Notes: generated from the sequence alone by a model not told the origin. Counted from the stretch's first letter, positions 1 through 10,380 are shown. The stretch: 64,000 nucleotides of DNA from Pantoea sp. Mb-10 (GCF_021272205.1 NZ_JAJSDX010000002.1:1-64000); one strand, 5' to 3'. Numbers and translations are program-made.

Positions 1-3
1 ATT

Positions 4-123
4 TGCCTGGCGGCTGTAGCGCGGTGGTCCCACCTGACCCCATGCCGAACTCAGAAGTGAAACGCCGTAGCGCCGATGGTAGTGTGGGGTCTCCCCATGC
101 GAGAGTAGGGAACTGCCAGGCAT
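4..123 (+). rRNA. rrf: 5S ribosomal RNA
   Basis: Begins with TGCCTGGCGG and ends with the complementary CTGCCAGGCAT, giving the closed terminal helix and a length of 120 nt. The internal CCGAACTCAGAAGTGAAACG segment is the conserved 5S loop region. It is the last gene of an rRNA operon whose 16S and 23S genes lie upstream of the window. In E. coli the rrnG 5S gene also lies beside kgtP, so this is the orthologous rRNA operon position. Confidence 0.97.
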
Positions 124-133
124 CAAACAGAAG

Positions 134-162
134 AGCCCTGAACGACCGTTCAGGGCTTTTTT
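134..162 (+). terminator. rRNA operon terminator
   Basis: Inverted repeat AGCCCTGAAC / GTTCAGGGCT with a short loop, followed by a run of T. It lies 10 nt after the 5S end, a typical intrinsic terminator of an rRNA operon. Confidence 0.9.
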
Positions 163-485
163 ACGTCTGCAGAACATGACGTGCATGCGAAAATCGCCCG
201 CCTGCCCGGCCGATCCGATCGCTGCCGCGCCCGCACAGGCGAATGACTTCACCCGCTGTGATCTCTGCGACCGCTTAACGCCGTCTTTTCCTTCGCACAA
301 TCCTGCCGCTGTGCCTGTCCTCCTGCGCTTGTCCCAAGCTCGCTGACGTTGAGCGTGAGGTCCATACGCAGAAAGTCCTCATCAGTCACATTTTGCAAAC
401 TCAACGCAAAGAGAGGTAACGAAACTGGTCTACAACTGCTTTACTGAACCCTCACGCGTCTACTTTATCGCAAGGAATCAGTGAA
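163..485. other. intergenic region upstream of kgtP
   Basis: No credible coding frame or RNA is seen here. It must contain the kgtP promoter, but I see no clear sigma-70 pair. A purine-rich AAGGAATC ribosome-binding site lies just before the kgtP ATG. Confidence 0.5.
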
Positions 486-1790
486 ATGGCATCTCCATTA
501 CCTCACAACGCTGCGTCAGCACATGCTGCAGTAAGCAATAAACAACGCATCTGGGCAATCGTAGGAGCTTCTTCAGGCAACCTGGTCGAATGGTTTGATT
601 TCTACGTCTACTCGTTTTTCTCCCTCTATTTTGCACATGTGTTTTTCCCTAGCGGTGACACGACAACGCAGCTGCTGCAAACGGCAGGGGTTTTTGCCGC
701 CGGATTTTTGATGCGGCCCATTGGCGGCTGGCTGTTTGGCTATATTGCCGATCGCTACGGACGCAAACGATCCATGTTGATATCGGTATGCATGATGTGC
801 TTGGGATCTTTGGTGATCGCCTGCTTACCTGGCTATGCGACAATTGGCATTGCCGCACCCGTTATTCTGCTATTGGCGAGAATGTTCCAGGGATTGTCCG
901 TGGGAGGGGAGTACGGCACCAGTGCCACTTATATGAGTGAAGTCGCGCTGGAAGGGCGTAAGGGTTTCTATGCCTCTTTCCAGTACGTCACGCTCATTGG
1001 TGGACAATTAATGGCGGTGCTCACCGTCGTGGTCTTGCAGCAGATCCTCAATGACGATGAACTGCGGAGTTGGGGATGGCGCATACCTTTTTTCATTGGC
1101 GCCGCGCTGGCCGTGGTTGCGCTGTGGTTACGCCGTTCACTGAATGAAACGTCCGACAAAAAGCACCGCGAGCATCGCGACGCCGGCAGCATCTTTGGAT
1201 TGCTACGCAACCATTCTCGCGCTTTTTTAATGGTGCTGGGATTTACCGCTGGCGGCTCGCTGAGCTTTTATACCTTTACGACGTATATGCAAAAATATCT
1301 CGTGAATACCGCGGGTATGGATGCCCGCACAGCCAGTGCTGTGATGACCGGCGCGCTACTGGTGTTTATGGTTATTCAGCCCATCATTGGCGCCCTGTCA
1401 GATAAAATCGGCCGACGTGCCTCAATGATGATCTTTGGTGCCGGTGCGGCAATCTGTACCGTACCGGTGCTGATGCTGCTGCAAAACGTGCAAAGCAGCG
1501 GCTTAGCGTTTGTATTGGTGATGCTGTCGCTGATCATCACCAGTTTTTATACGGCCATCAGCGGCATTCTGAAAGCTGAGATGTTTCCGCCGGAAGTGCG
1601 TGCGCTCGGCGTGGGGCTGTCTTATGCGGTGGCCAACGCCATCTTCGGTGGATCGGCGGAATACGTGGCACTGTGGATGAAAAAAGAGGGCATGGAAAGC
1701 AGCTTCTTCTGGTACGTGTCGGCAATGGGCGCGTTAGCGTTTCTGGTGTCGCTCATGCTGCACCGTAAAGGGAAGGGTATTGCACTGTGA
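486..1790 (+). CDS. kgtP: alpha-ketoglutarate permease (MFS, proton symporter)
   Basis: An inner-membrane MFS transporter that imports 2-oxoglutarate with protons. The 434-residue protein is the usual KgtP size with 12 predicted membrane segments. The first segment carries the [19 protein letters not shown] signature of the metabolite:H+ symporter family. The conserved loop 2-3 motif, [11 protein letters not shown], lies at about residues 84-94, and a related loop ([10 protein letters not shown]) follows the seventh segment. The ATG is preceded by AAGGAAT. The gene lies between an rRNA operon and convergent yfiM, as in E. coli, and its stop codon directly abuts the yfiM stop. Identification is firm on both family sequence and synteny. 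Confidence 0.95.
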   Translation: MASPLPHNAASAHAAVSNKQRIWAIVGASSGNLVEWFDFYVYSFFSLYFAHVFFPSGDTTTQLLQTAGVFAAGFLMRPIGGWLFGYIADRYGRKRSMLISVCMMCLGSLVIACLPGYATIGIAAPVILLLARMFQGLSVGGEYGTSATYMSEVALEGRKGFYASFQYVTLIGGQLMAVLTVVVLQQILNDDELRSWGWRIPFFIGAALAVVALWLRRSLNETSDKKHREHRDAGSIFGLLRNHSRAFLMVLGFTAGGSLSFYTFTTYMQKYLVNTAGMDARTASAVMTGALLVFMVIQPIIGALSDKIGRRASMMIFGAGAAICTVPVLMLLQNVQSSGLAFVLVMLSLIITSFYTAISGILKAEMFPPEVRALGVGLSYAVANAIFGGSAEYVALWMKKEGMESSFFWYVSAMGALAFLVSLMLHRKGKGIAL

Positions 1791-2111
1791 TCAGTGACTC
1801 AGGTTCCATAAGGCGATTCCGCTGGCGGCACCTGCAATGTCCCAGCTAAGATCTTTCCAGCTCCAGCCGCTTCCTGCGGAGCGGCTGTCATACAACTCTT
1901 TTCCCGCGCCAAAACTCAGCGAAAAAAGAAAGCCAAAGCGCAGGTTCTGCGCGCGAGACTGATGCTGATGTTGAGATATTTCACTGCCCGCTGCGGCGAG
2001 CAGTGCGGAAGAGAAGTAGTGTTCGGCTTTGTCTCTGCCGGTCCAGTTATCCTGAGCCACATGCGCGCATCCGCTGCAGCACAAACACACGCAGAGGATG
2101 AGCGCACGCAT
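1791..2111 (-). CDS. yfiM: YfiM family lipoprotein
   Basis: A small predicted lipoprotein of 106 residues. The N-terminus is a short signal peptide ending in CSGC, with Cys15 as the probable lipidated residue. The -3 position is Cys rather than the usual Leu, so the lipobox is slightly atypical. The mature part contains DKAEHYFSSALLAAAGSE and GSGWSWKDLSWDIAGAASG, both recognisable from E. coli YfiM. Molecular function is not established. It is the last gene of the minus-strand trxC-tapT-pat-pssA-yfiM run, only 3 nt from pssA, so it is probably cotranscribed with it. Confidence 0.85.
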   Translation of the reverse strand: MRALILCVCLCCSGCAHVAQDNWTGRDKAEHYFSSALLAAAGSEISQHQHQSRAQNLRFGFLFSLSFGAGKELYDSRSAGSGWSWKDLSWDIAGAASGIALWNLSH

Positions 2112-2114
2112 GCA

Positions 2115-3470
2115 CTAAAGCAGACGGCTGATCAGCCGATCGATGCGGATACGACGCAACCGGCGGATAAGTTTACGGATTTTGGCGGGATAGTCAGAAA
2201 TGCTCTCCAGGTCATGGAAATGCGTGACAACGGTGGTGTGTTCACGAATTAACGCCAGCTCTTTTTCGCGCTGCTGTGCCAGTTCGTTATGAGGATCATG
2301 AATCAGCACCGCATTTTCGAGATCCAGCCGCCACGCGCGCGGATTCAAGTTATTGCCGGTGATCAACATCCACTCTTCATCCACCCACATGCCCTTGAGG
2401 TGATAGCTGTTCTCGCCATCCTTCCACAAGCGCACCGTAAGCTGGCCATTATCAACGTAATACTGCAGGCGACTCAGAAAACGGCGTAGGTTGATCTCAT
2501 ACAGATACGGCAGTGCCCCGATGATTTTAAACGGCTGCTCAGGTGGGATATAAAAGTCGTTAGCGGTTTTGTCGCCCACGATAATTTCCACCTCTTTGCC
2601 CTGACGCAACAGCTGAATAAGATTGCGCACCAGGATGGCAGGCAAATTGAAATAAGGCGTACACAGCACCAGCTTGCGTTCTGCACAGGGCATCAAATGA
2701 AAAATGGTCTTGTTCAGCAGGCTGCGTTTACCCAAGCCGACCAGCGGCGTGACCGCTAATGCGTCATTATCCGCATTGCCAGTGAACTGGTAATGAAAAC
2801 TCCGCAGCTCCTGGCGGAACTGGCGCGTCTCATTTTTGATTTCAGGGCTGGAAGGGCGCTCTGTTTTGTCGAGGCGATTAACCGCATCGGACTGCTTGAG
2901 GTTTTCGCCTATCCAGTCGTACATGGTGTCCGCCAACTGCGGATTGCGAATCAGCTGATAGCGATCATAGCGATACTTATCATGTTGATGCAGGTAAACA
3001 TCATTCAGACTTGCGCCGCTGTAGAGCAGCGTATCATCAATGATGAAACCTTTTAGATGCAGCACGCCCAGTGCTTCACGTGTGTTAACGGGAATACCGT
3101 AAACCGGGATCGCGATATCAGGATGGGCGGACGCCATTTCGCAATACCAGTCCGCATTTGTCACGCCACGCGCAGCGCCAATACGCCCACGCTGAGCGCG
3201 ATGCCAGTCCACCAAAATGCTGATATCCAACTCAGGGCGTGCCTGCCGTGCGGCATACAACGCCTGCATAATCGTGCGACCGCCGTCATCATTCTCAAGA
3301 TAAAGCGCGGTGATGCAGATGCGCTTTTCTGCGGCGGCGATTTTCGTTAACAGGGTTTCACGAAACTCAGCGGGCGAATAGAGCGTGGTCACATCCAGCG
3401 CGGACTGTGCCAGTTTAGGTAGCTGTGCGAGGTGTTGTTGGTGTTTATTACGTTTAAGTTTAGACAACAT
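2115..3470 (-). CDS. pssA: CDP-diacylglycerol-serine O-phosphatidyltransferase (phosphatidylserine synthase)
   Basis: Makes phosphatidylserine from CDP-diacylglycerol and L-serine, the committed step to phosphatidylethanolamine. It acts peripherally at the inner membrane. It belongs to the phospholipase D superfamily, with two HKD half-motifs: HLKGFIIDD near residue 138 and HLKGMWVDEEWMLITGNN near residue 356. The length of 451 residues and the C-terminus KLIRRLRRIRIDRLISRLL match E. coli PssA. I start at ATG 3470 (MLSKLKRNKHQQHL), the E. coli-like start; a GTG one codon upstream is less likely. It sits between pat and yfiM as in E. coli. Confidence 0.95.
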   Translation of the reverse strand: MLSKLKRNKHQQHLAQLPKLAQSALDVTTLYSPAEFRETLLTKIAAAEKRICITALYLENDDGGRTIMQALYAARQARPELDISILVDWHRAQRGRIGAARGVTNADWYCEMASAHPDIAIPVYGIPVNTREALGVLHLKGFIIDDTLLYSGASLNDVYLHQHDKYRYDRYQLIRNPQLADTMYDWIGENLKQSDAVNRLDKTERPSSPEIKNETRQFRQELRSFHYQFTGNADNDALAVTPLVGLGKRSLLNKTIFHLMPCAERKLVLCTPYFNLPAILVRNLIQLLRQGKEVEIIVGDKTANDFYIPPEQPFKIIGALPYLYEINLRRFLSRLQYYVDNGQLTVRLWKDGENSYHLKGMWVDEEWMLITGNNLNPRAWRLDLENAVLIHDPHNELAQQREKELALIREHTTVVTHFHDLESISDYPAKIRKLIRRLRRIRIDRLISRLL

Positions 3471-3598
3471 CACAGTGCACTTCTTCTCTGTTTGTTATGT
3501 GGCCTTTAGCCATCAAATCATGGCCCTAACGTTAAATAATAACATCAACCGGCCGTCTAAGGAGGATTTTTACTGTTCTCTACAGGCCAACATCAACG

Positions 3599-6244
3599 TC
3601 ACGCCAAAGGCAAATGTAAACTGACAATGCCGTCGTCCAACTGTACATCCACATGGAAATGAAGCTTTCGCGCCAGGGTAATCATGCCAGTATTGTGTGG
3701 CATGGTAATGCCGTTGAGCTGTTGCAGCCCGTGATCGCGGGTGTAACGAATCATTTTTTCCAGTAGACGGCGGCCCATCCCCAGGCCTTTAAGGTCGGAG
3801 CGCACCAGCACCGAGAACTCCGCATCGGTGTTATCTGCATCGGAGATGGCCCGCGTGACGCCAATGATCTCCTCGTGGCCCTGCTGCTGGCGTACCGCCA
3901 CGATGGCCATTTCGCGGTCGTAGTCAATCTGCGTCATGTTCGCCAGGTCATCATGGGTAAACTCGTTGATCTCACTAAAATAACGGTAGTAGAGATCTTC
4001 TTTAGTGACCCGGGCAATGAACGCCCGCAGCAGCGGTTCATCTTCCGGCAGAATCGGGCGGAACAAACAGTGCTGGCCATCTTTGAGCGTAACCTGCTCC
4101 TCAAGATGATGCGGATAAGGGCGAATAGCCAGCCGCGCCTCGCTGTCGCCTGAAAAAGGCGCCAGCTGCAGCGTAACATCCAGCAGCGTAAATTCGTTAG
4201 CCGAGGCCAGCAGAGGATGGATATCCAGACGCTGTATTTCCGGACAATCAATCACGAGATTAGAAACCTGCACCAGCAGCTGGCTCAATCCAGTAATATC
4301 TAAGGGATGGAGCGCGCTACGGCTGCGGATTTTGCCGCTTTTCATGGCCTGAATGACCAAATAGCGCGCCAGCGTCATGTTCAACGGCGGCAGTGCGACC
4401 GCCGCTTGTTTATCAGGCTGCCACTCCACACCGCCTTCACCCAGCATAATGATCGGGCCAAACAGCGGATCGATTTCAACCACCACGCGCAGCTCTTGCG
4501 CTCCAGCACGATTAGCCATGCTTTGCACCAGCAAGCCAGCAATATGCGCCTGAGGGTGCGTGTCGCGTACGCGCTCAAGCATCGCGTCGGCCGCTTGCGC
4601 CACTTCCGCAGCGCTGCGTAAATAGAGCATCACGCCCTGCACTTCGGATTTATGCGGGATGTCGGGCGAGCGCAGCTTAAGCGCCACCGGATAGCCGATA
4701 CGGTCAGCGATAGCGACGGCTGTGCTGCTGTCGCTGGCAATCCAGGTCGGCAGCGTGGCTAACCCGTAAGCCTGCAATACCGGCTGCACTTCGTGCGTAT
4801 CCAGCGTGGTCACGCCTTCATTCACGGCCTGTTGCAGGCGTTGATGCGCCTGCGCGCTATTTTGCGCAATATGCGGCGGCAACGAGGGCGTCTCACGCAG
4901 CTGCTTTTGGTTACGACGATACTCAACCTGGTGCATGAACGCGGTCACGGTGCCTTCCGGCGTGCGCCAGGTGGGAATGCCGGCTTGGGTAAAGGCCCGA
5001 CGTGCAGCTTGGGAGGAATATTCCCCACACCAATTGGTCAGCAGCGTAACGTGTTTGCCGCGCGGGTGAGCGTGAAGGGCGGCGATAATGCGCTCGGCGG
5101 TTTCGCTCGGCGGCGACACCGCGCTGGGCGCATGAATGATCATCAGCGCATCCAGCGCGTGGCTATCAAGCAGAATATTGATGCAGGCGACATAGCGCTC
5201 AGGCGTAGCGTCATCTTTCAAATCAAGAGGATTACCGCGACCGATCCCTTCTGGCAGCTGTGACGCCAGCGCCTGCAGCGTGTCGTCATCCAATGTCGCC
5301 AGCTTGCCGCTGCGCGCGTAGAGCTCATCGAGCGCGAGCGCGGCGGGTGCCGCACCGTTACTGATAATCATCAGCCGTTCGCCGCGCAGTGGGCGCATGT
5401 GGCTGAGCGACTCTACAGCAGAAAACAGCTCGTGGGTATCCTGCACGCGCAGCAGGCCCGCGCGCTGGATGGCCGCATCCCACGCGGCATCAAGGCCGCT
5501 GTGGCTGCCGAGCATCGCCTGCGCTTGATGACTGCGTCCGCTTTTGATCACCAAAATCGGTTTATTGCGTGACGCGCTGCGCGAAGCGGAAACAAAGCGT
5601 CGCGCATCGCTGAGGTGTTCAAGGTAGAGCAGGATAGCGCTGGTTTTACCGTCGCGGGCGAGAAAATCCAGCAAATCGTCCACGTCGATATCCAGGCTAT
5701 CTCCCAGCGCAATAAACCAAGAAAAGCCGAGATTGCGCTGCTGTGCCCAGTCAAGAATGGTATTAGAGACCGCGGCAGATTGCGAAATAAACGCAATGCG
5801 TCCCTTGGCGATCGGCACGGGTGAAAAGCTGGCATTTAAGCCCTGCCACGGTGCCAGTAAGCCTAAGCTGTTAGGGCCAAGGAGACGAATACCCCAGCGG
5901 CTGGCGCAGGTTTTAAGCGCCACCCACTGGCTGGAGGGCGCCGACAGGATAATACATGATTTACACCCCTTTTCGCCGAGCTGTTCAAGCAGGACGAGGT
6001 TGCGTTTGGCGTGTGTGCAGATAATGGCGAGATCGGGGGCAAAAGGCAGGCTGGCAATATCGGGCCAGGCGAGTACGCCGCTGACGGCTTTATACTTTGG
6101 CGTGACCGGCAGCACCGGTCCGCTGAATCCTCCCGCCAGCAGATTGCGCATCATAAAGTACCCGGCGCGCCCCTCTTTGATTGACGCCCCGATAACCGCA
6201 ATCGATTTAGGCCGTAACAGCGCTTCCAGACCGCGTTGGCTCAT
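3599..6244 (-). CDS. pat: protein lysine acetyltransferase Pat (acyl-CoA synthetase-like + GNAT)
   Basis: An 881-residue two-part protein, close to E. coli PatZ/YfiQ (886). The N-terminal two thirds is an NDP-forming acyl-CoA synthetase-like region, starting with a CoA-binding domain (LLRPKSIAVIGAS) and including an ATP-grasp part (YPVALKLRSPDIPHKSEVQG). The C-terminal roughly 200 residues form a GNAT acetyltransferase domain with the acetyl-CoA loop SDLKGLGMGRRLLEKM near residues 812-827. In the family it acetylates protein lysines, for example silencing acetyl-CoA synthetase, and the synthetase-like part is regulatory. It lies between tapT and pssA on the same strand. Confidence 0.93.
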   Translation of the reverse strand: MSQRGLEALLRPKSIAVIGASIKEGRAGYFMMRNLLAGGFSGPVLPVTPKYKAVSGVLAWPDIASLPFAPDLAIICTHAKRNLVLLEQLGEKGCKSCIILSAPSSQWVALKTCASRWGIRLLGPNSLGLLAPWQGLNASFSPVPIAKGRIAFISQSAAVSNTILDWAQQRNLGFSWFIALGDSLDIDVDDLLDFLARDGKTSAILLYLEHLSDARRFVSASRSASRNKPILVIKSGRSHQAQAMLGSHSGLDAAWDAAIQRAGLLRVQDTHELFSAVESLSHMRPLRGERLMIISNGAAPAALALDELYARSGKLATLDDDTLQALASQLPEGIGRGNPLDLKDDATPERYVACINILLDSHALDALMIIHAPSAVSPPSETAERIIAALHAHPRGKHVTLLTNWCGEYSSQAARRAFTQAGIPTWRTPEGTVTAFMHQVEYRRNQKQLRETPSLPPHIAQNSAQAHQRLQQAVNEGVTTLDTHEVQPVLQAYGLATLPTWIASDSSTAVAIADRIGYPVALKLRSPDIPHKSEVQGVMLYLRSAAEVAQAADAMLERVRDTHPQAHIAGLLVQSMANRAGAQELRVVVEIDPLFGPIIMLGEGGVEWQPDKQAAVALPPLNMTLARYLVIQAMKSGKIRSRSALHPLDITGLSQLLVQVSNLVIDCPEIQRLDIHPLLASANEFTLLDVTLQLAPFSGDSEARLAIRPYPHHLEEQVTLKDGQHCLFRPILPEDEPLLRAFIARVTKEDLYYRYFSEINEFTHDDLANMTQIDYDREMAIVAVRQQQGHEEIIGVTRAISDADNTDAEFSVLVRSDLKGLGMGRRLLEKMIRYTRDHGLQQLNGITMPHNTGMITLARKLHFHVDVQLDDGIVSLHLPLA

Positions 6245-6330
6245 TTTGCACTCCTGAAATCCAGACTGACGTGAGTGTAAACGGTTTTGCGTGCCTTGCC
6301 GATGCGTGGCCTTTAAGTTGCGATCCCGCT

Positions 6331-7035
6331 TCAGAAATCGTCAGGGCAGGGGGCGCCTTTGCGGTGGACAGCATGGTGAGGTTTACCGGCCAGGTAAGCC
6401 TGACGGAAGCGTTCAAAGTGCTGCTGCAAGGCACTGCCAGCAGCCTGGTCACCCGCCTGTTTCAGCAGCGCGGCCGCGACTTCGGCAGTACAGTGCTGGC
6501 CCTCGCCGTGTGCTTCTCGCAGGGTGTAACGCGACGGCGTAGCAACCGTCAGTGACATCACCGGGAACGTATCAAGCCACGGGCTTTTACGAAACATCTT
6601 GCGCGCTTCGGTCCAGGTGCCATCCAGCATGATAAACAGCGGCGGTTTTCCCTCCCGCGGCGGCGCAGTCATGATTTCGCGCCCGCTATCGGCATAAGAA
6701 CCGGGGAAAACGACCAGCGGTTGAACCTCCTGAGATCGCACGGCTGCCAGCATGGCGGCATCCGGTTCGGTGCGCGACCAGCCAAAGGCAAGCGTGTCCG
6801 GCAAAATATCCGCGATAAGGCGGCCGGTGTTGCTGGGTTTCATCGGTTCGGTATCGAACATCACCAGACAGAAACGACTGCGTGCGGGGGTGGGCTGCAG
6901 CGAGGCGCAGAGGCAGTTTGTTTGCGGGAGCAGACAGCGCTGACAGCGTAAAACGCGATTGCCGCGCGCCAAAAACGGACGGGTAGCACGGGCTAAACGT
7001 TGCGCACGCAGGCGCAGAACGGCATTTTCTAACAT
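6331..7035 (-). CDS. tapT: tRNA-uridine aminocarboxypropyltransferase TapT (DTW domain)
   Basis: The family transfers the 3-amino-3-carboxypropyl group of S-adenosylmethionine to U47 of tRNA, giving acp3U. It has a DTW domain with the family signature in the form LDGTWTEARKM near residue 138. An N-terminal cysteine cluster (C31, C34, C41, C43; CQRCLLPQTNCLC) probably binds metal. The start is ATG 7035 (MLENAVLRLRAQRLARATRP), which gives 234 residues, like E. coli YfiP (232). A longer in-frame extension to 7137 would overlap trxC and is not family-like. It lies 76 nt downstream of trxC and is probably cotranscribed with it. Confidence 0.9.
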   Translation of the reverse strand: MLENAVLRLRAQRLARATRPFLARGNRVLRCQRCLLPQTNCLCASLQPTPARSRFCLVMFDTEPMKPSNTGRLIADILPDTLAFGWSRTEPDAAMLAAVRSQEVQPLVVFPGSYADSGREIMTAPPREGKPPLFIMLDGTWTEARKMFRKSPWLDTFPVMSLTVATPSRYTLREAHGEGQHCTAEVAAALLKQAGDQAAGSALQQHFERFRQAYLAGKPHHAVHRKGAPCPDDF

Positions 7036-7111
7036 AGCTTCACAGGTAGGAAAAACGCCAGTGTAATAGATGAAGGAAAGCAAGGCCAGCGGGGGGCTGG
7101 CCTGGATGGGA

Positions 7112-7531
7112 TCACAGGGATTCGTCAAGCCATTCATTGAACGGCGCTTTGGGCATTGCGCCGTTAAGCATGTCGACGATTTCGCCGTTTTTGAACAGCA
7201 TGATGGTTGGAATGCTGCGAATGCGAAACCGCGAGCTGAGCGCCGATTCGGCTTCTGTATTCACTTTTACAAAGCGCACTTGGCCACGGCGATCCTCGGC
7301 AACCTCTTTAAACACCGGCGCGAAGTTCACGCACGGGCCGCACCAGGGCGCCCAAAAATCCACTACCACCGGCAGATCATCCTGCAAAAGCTTGTCGAAC
7401 GTTTCCGCTGTGGCGTTGACAATCTCGCCATCAAAGAGCGCGTCGCCGCAGCGTCCGCACTTGGCACCTTCGAGCACGCGCGCTTCAGGCACGCGGTTTG
7501 TTGCCTGACAGGAGGCACATACAGTATTCAT
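7112..7531 (-). CDS. trxC: thioredoxin 2
   Basis: A cytosolic disulfide reductase. The N-terminal zinc domain has C5, C8, C25 and C28. The thioredoxin fold carries the active site WCGPC at residues 63-67, followed by the conserved [14 protein letters not shown] cis-proline segment. The 139-residue length equals E. coli TrxC when starting at ATG 7531 (MNTVCASCQ), which has GAGGTGA just upstream; an in-frame GTG two codons earlier lies inside that ribosome-binding site. First gene of the minus-strand run into tapT and pat. I see no obvious OxyR site, though E. coli trxC is OxyR-regulated. Confidence 0.95.
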   Translation of the reverse strand: MNTVCASCQATNRVPEARVLEGAKCGRCGDALFDGEIVNATAETFDKLLQDDLPVVVDFWAPWCGPCVNFAPVFKEVAEDRRGQVRFVKVNTEAESALSSRFRIRSIPTIMLFKNGEIVDMLNGAMPKAPFNEWLDESL

Positions 7532-7686
7532 CGTCACCTCAGACCGGACCTATAAAATTGTGATTACGGGCCATTATGAAAAGGTTGGCTGCTATCCTCA
7601 ATTTGGATTACCCAATAGGTTCAATAGTTGATAGCTTAGCGCCGATACATCATGTAATCTTCGCGCTCTGAAAGCTGGAGGAACAG

Positions 7687-8790
7687 ATGAACGACGAATT
7701 GAAAGGCAAAAGCGGCAAGGTAAAAGTGATGTATGTACGTGACGAGGAGACGGGTCAAAAAGCCAATCCTCGCACCGGCAAAGGCGGCCGTCCTGCTGCG
7801 CGCCAGGAAGAGAGTCGTCGTTCTGGTGGTTCCCGCAGCGCACGGAATAATGAAGAGAGCGGTCGCGGTCGCTCAGCGCGTGACGAGGCAGACCGTTCGC
7901 GCGGTTCACGTAATAATGAAGGGCGCGAACGCCGTCAGGACGATCGCGAATTCAGCGATAACCCCTGGCGCACCGTTTCTCGCCCGCCGGTTGTGAATGA
8001 CGCGCCTGCCGAAGAAGGGACCACCGGCAAGCCGGTTATCGATCCTGAGCAGATCCGCCGTCAGCGACAGGAAGAGACGCGCGTTTATGGCGAAAATGCC
8101 TGTCAGGCGCTGTTCCTGAGCCGTCCAGAAAGTATTGTTCGCGCCTGGTTTGTGCAGAGCGTCACGCCACGCTTCCGCGAAACCCTGCGCTGGCTGGCGG
8201 CGAATCGCAAAGCCTATCACGTGGTTGACGATGCGGAACTGACAAAAGCTTCGGGTACTGAACACCACGGCGGCGTCTGCTTCATTATCAAAAAACGCAT
8301 GGGTATGCCGGTATCAGCGTGGCTGAAACAGGCAAAAGCCAAAGATTGCGTACTGGCGCTGGAAGACGTCAGCAATCCGCACAATCTTGGTGGGATCATG
8401 CGCAGCTGCGCGCACTTTGGTGTGAAAGGTTTGCTGGTGAATGATGCGTCTCTGCTGGAGTCTGGCGCGGCCGTGCGCACTGCCGAAGGCGGTGCCGAGC
8501 ACGTTCAGGCGATCAGCGGCGAAAGCTTCGCTGACGGGCTGGAAGCCTTCCGCAAAGCGGGCTACACCATTGTGACCACCTCCAGCCATGCGGGGACGCC
8601 GCTGGCGCAAGCCGAGCTGCCAGCAAAAATGGTGCTGGTGCTGGGCCAGGAGCGCGAAGGGCTGTCTGACAGCGCCTTCCAGCAGGGCGATATCAGCCTG
8701 TCGATTGGCGGCACGGGGCACGTTGAGAGCCTGAATGTCTCGGTGGCAACCGGGATCTTGCTTGCCGAGTGGTGGCGACAGAACGCATAA
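7687..8790 (+). CDS. yfiF: YfiF, SpoU-family tRNA/rRNA methyltransferase
   Basis: A 367-residue SPOUT-class RNA 2'-O-methyltransferase. The first roughly 110 residues are low-complexity, rich in Arg, Ser, Gly and Asn, and about 20 residues longer than in E. coli YfiF (345). A substrate-binding domain follows at about 125-195, then the SpoU catalytic domain. Its motifs are [10 protein letters not shown] near 229, [10 protein letters not shown] near 317 and [15 protein letters not shown] near 344. The RNA target is not established from sequence. A GGAGG ribosome-binding site precedes the ATG. It is the last gene before the emrB block that replaces the expected ung neighbour. Confidence 0.9.
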   Translation: MNDELKGKSGKVKVMYVRDEETGQKANPRTGKGGRPAARQEESRRSGGSRSARNNEESGRGRSARDEADRSRGSRNNEGRERRQDDREFSDNPWRTVSRPPVVNDAPAEEGTTGKPVIDPEQIRRQRQEETRVYGENACQALFLSRPESIVRAWFVQSVTPRFRETLRWLAANRKAYHVVDDAELTKASGTEHHGGVCFIIKKRMGMPVSAWLKQAKAKDCVLALEDVSNPHNLGGIMRSCAHFGVKGLLVNDASLLESGAAVRTAEGGAEHVQAISGESFADGLEAFRKAGYTIVTTSSHAGTPLAQAELPAKMVLVLGQEREGLSDSAFQQGDISLSIGGTGHVESLNVSVATGILLAEWWRQNA

Positions 8791-8820
8791 AAAAACGGGC
8801 CGAAAGGCCCGTTTTTTTTG
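8791..8820. terminator. bidirectional terminator between yfiF and emrB
   Basis: Stem AACGGGCC / GGCCCGTT with a GAAA loop, flanked by A and T runs on both sides. It serves yfiF (+) and emrB (-). It also marks the left junction of the transposed gene block. Confidence 0.93.
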
Positions 8821-8827
8821 CTCAGTA

Positions 8828-10363
8828 TCAGTGCGCGCCACCGGCGCCACCCCCCGCGCCAAACGGCGGCCTGGCAAACCATACCAGCACCAGCAAAATC
8901 ACAAATACTCCAGCGGACGCCCAGAAAATCTCGTTCGCCGAAATGATCAGACCTTGATTAGTGATCTGCTGCGCAATGTAGGCGGAAGCCTGCTGCTGAC
9001 TCATTCCCAAACTCTGCAACTGATCGTACATCTGCTGTGAATTGGGATTGTAAGGATTCACTGACTCCGTCAAATAGCTGTGGTGCATGGATTCGCGATC
9101 GGTCCACAGGGTGGTGGTAATGGACGTCCCGATCGATCCGGCCAGCGTACGCACAAAGTTCGACAGGCTGGACGCCGCCGCCAGACGCTCCGGCGGCAGC
9201 CCCGAGAGTGTAATGGTGGTCAGCGGCATAAAGAAACACGCCACCGCGAAGCCCTGAATAAACTGCGGCCACGCGGAAGCACCAAAATCCATGCCCGGCT
9301 CAAAGGTGTAAGCACGCCAGTAGAAACAGACCGCATACATAATAAAGCTGAACGTCACCAGGCGACGCATATCCAGCTTGTGCGCGAAGCGGCCAATGAT
9401 CGGCGACAGGATCACCGGAATAATCCCCACTGGCGCGGACGCCAGCCCGGCCCAGGTGGCCGTGTAGCCGTACACCTCCTGCAGCAGCTGAGGCAGCAGC
9501 ACAATCGAACCGAAGTAGAGCATATAGGCGAGGCTGATTGACAGACAGCCGATGGTGAAGTTGCGCTTTTTAAACAGCGACAGATCCACAATCGGGTCAT
9601 CGTCCGTCAGCTCCCACACCAGCAGCACGGTGAGCGCGATCACCGCCACCACGGCGAGCACGATAATCTCAGTGGAGCTGAACCAATCCAGCTCTTTACC
9701 GCGATCCAGCATCACCTGCAGCGCGCCCACGCCGACCACCAGCAAGACCAGACCGACAATGTCGATCGGACGGATGGCGGTAGGGGTTTCGCGTCCGCGC
9801 AGGGTTTGCAGCGTGAGCAGCACCACCACGGCACCAATCGGTACGTTGATAAAGAAGATCCAACCCCAGTGATAGTTATCGCTGATCCAGCCGCCCAAAA
9901 TCGGGCCGCAGATCGGCGCCACAATCACCGTCATTGCCCACAGCGAGAGCGCGATGCTGCGCTTTGCCGGAGGGTAGTTGTTGAGCAGCAGGCTTTGCGA
10001 CAGCGGGATCAGCGGCCCGGCCACCACGCCCTGAATGATGCGGAAGAAAATCAGCATCTCCAGGCTTTCGGACATGCCGCACGCCCAGGACGCCAGCACG
10101 AACAGCACCGTTGCCCAGGTAAACAGCTTTACTTCACCGATGCGCTTTGCCAGCCAGCCGGTAATCGGGATGGAGATGGCATTCGCCACCCCAAACGAGG
10201 TGATCACCCACGTGCCCTGTGAGTTCGACGCACCAAGATTACCGGCAATGGTGGGGATCGCCACGTTCGCGATGGTGGAGTCCAGGACCTGCATAAACGT
10301 CGCCAGTGACAGGGCGATGGTCATCAGGACTAACGGCGCACCTTCAAGCGGTTTTTGTGCCAT
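8828..10363 (-). CDS. emrB: multidrug efflux MFS transporter EmrB (DHA2 family)
   Basis: The inner-membrane pump of the EmrAB-TolC tripartite system, exporting hydrophobic toxins such as uncouplers and nalidixic acid. It has 14 predicted membrane segments, the segment-1 motif MQVLDSTIANVAIPTI, and the segment-5 motif VIVAPICGPILGGWISD. The GAGGGAGGAH tail matches E. coli EmrB. Starting at ATG 10363 (MAQKPLEGAPLV) gives 511 residues against 512 in E. coli, with GGAGAG 5 nt upstream. It lies 17 nt downstream of emrA and is surely cotranscribed. Confidence 0.95.
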   Translation of the reverse strand: MAQKPLEGAPLVLMTIALSLATFMQVLDSTIANVAIPTIAGNLGASNSQGTWVITSFGVANAISIPITGWLAKRIGEVKLFTWATVLFVLASWACGMSESLEMLIFFRIIQGVVAGPLIPLSQSLLLNNYPPAKRSIALSLWAMTVIVAPICGPILGGWISDNYHWGWIFFINVPIGAVVVLLTLQTLRGRETPTAIRPIDIVGLVLLVVGVGALQVMLDRGKELDWFSSTEIIVLAVVAVIALTVLLVWELTDDDPIVDLSLFKKRNFTIGCLSISLAYMLYFGSIVLLPQLLQEVYGYTATWAGLASAPVGIIPVILSPIIGRFAHKLDMRRLVTFSFIMYAVCFYWRAYTFEPGMDFGASAWPQFIQGFAVACFFMPLTTITLSGLPPERLAAASSLSNFVRTLAGSIGTSITTTLWTDRESMHHSYLTESVNPYNPNSQQMYDQLQSLGMSQQQASAYIAQQITNQGLIISANEIFWASAGVFVILLVLVWFARPPFGAGGGAGGAH

Positions 10364-10380
10364 TACACTCTCCCGCGCCG

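Noticed and set aside
7036..7137. N-terminal extension of tapT to 7137
   Set aside because: It would overlap the end of trxC and add 34 residues not seen in the family; the start at 7035 gives the normal size.
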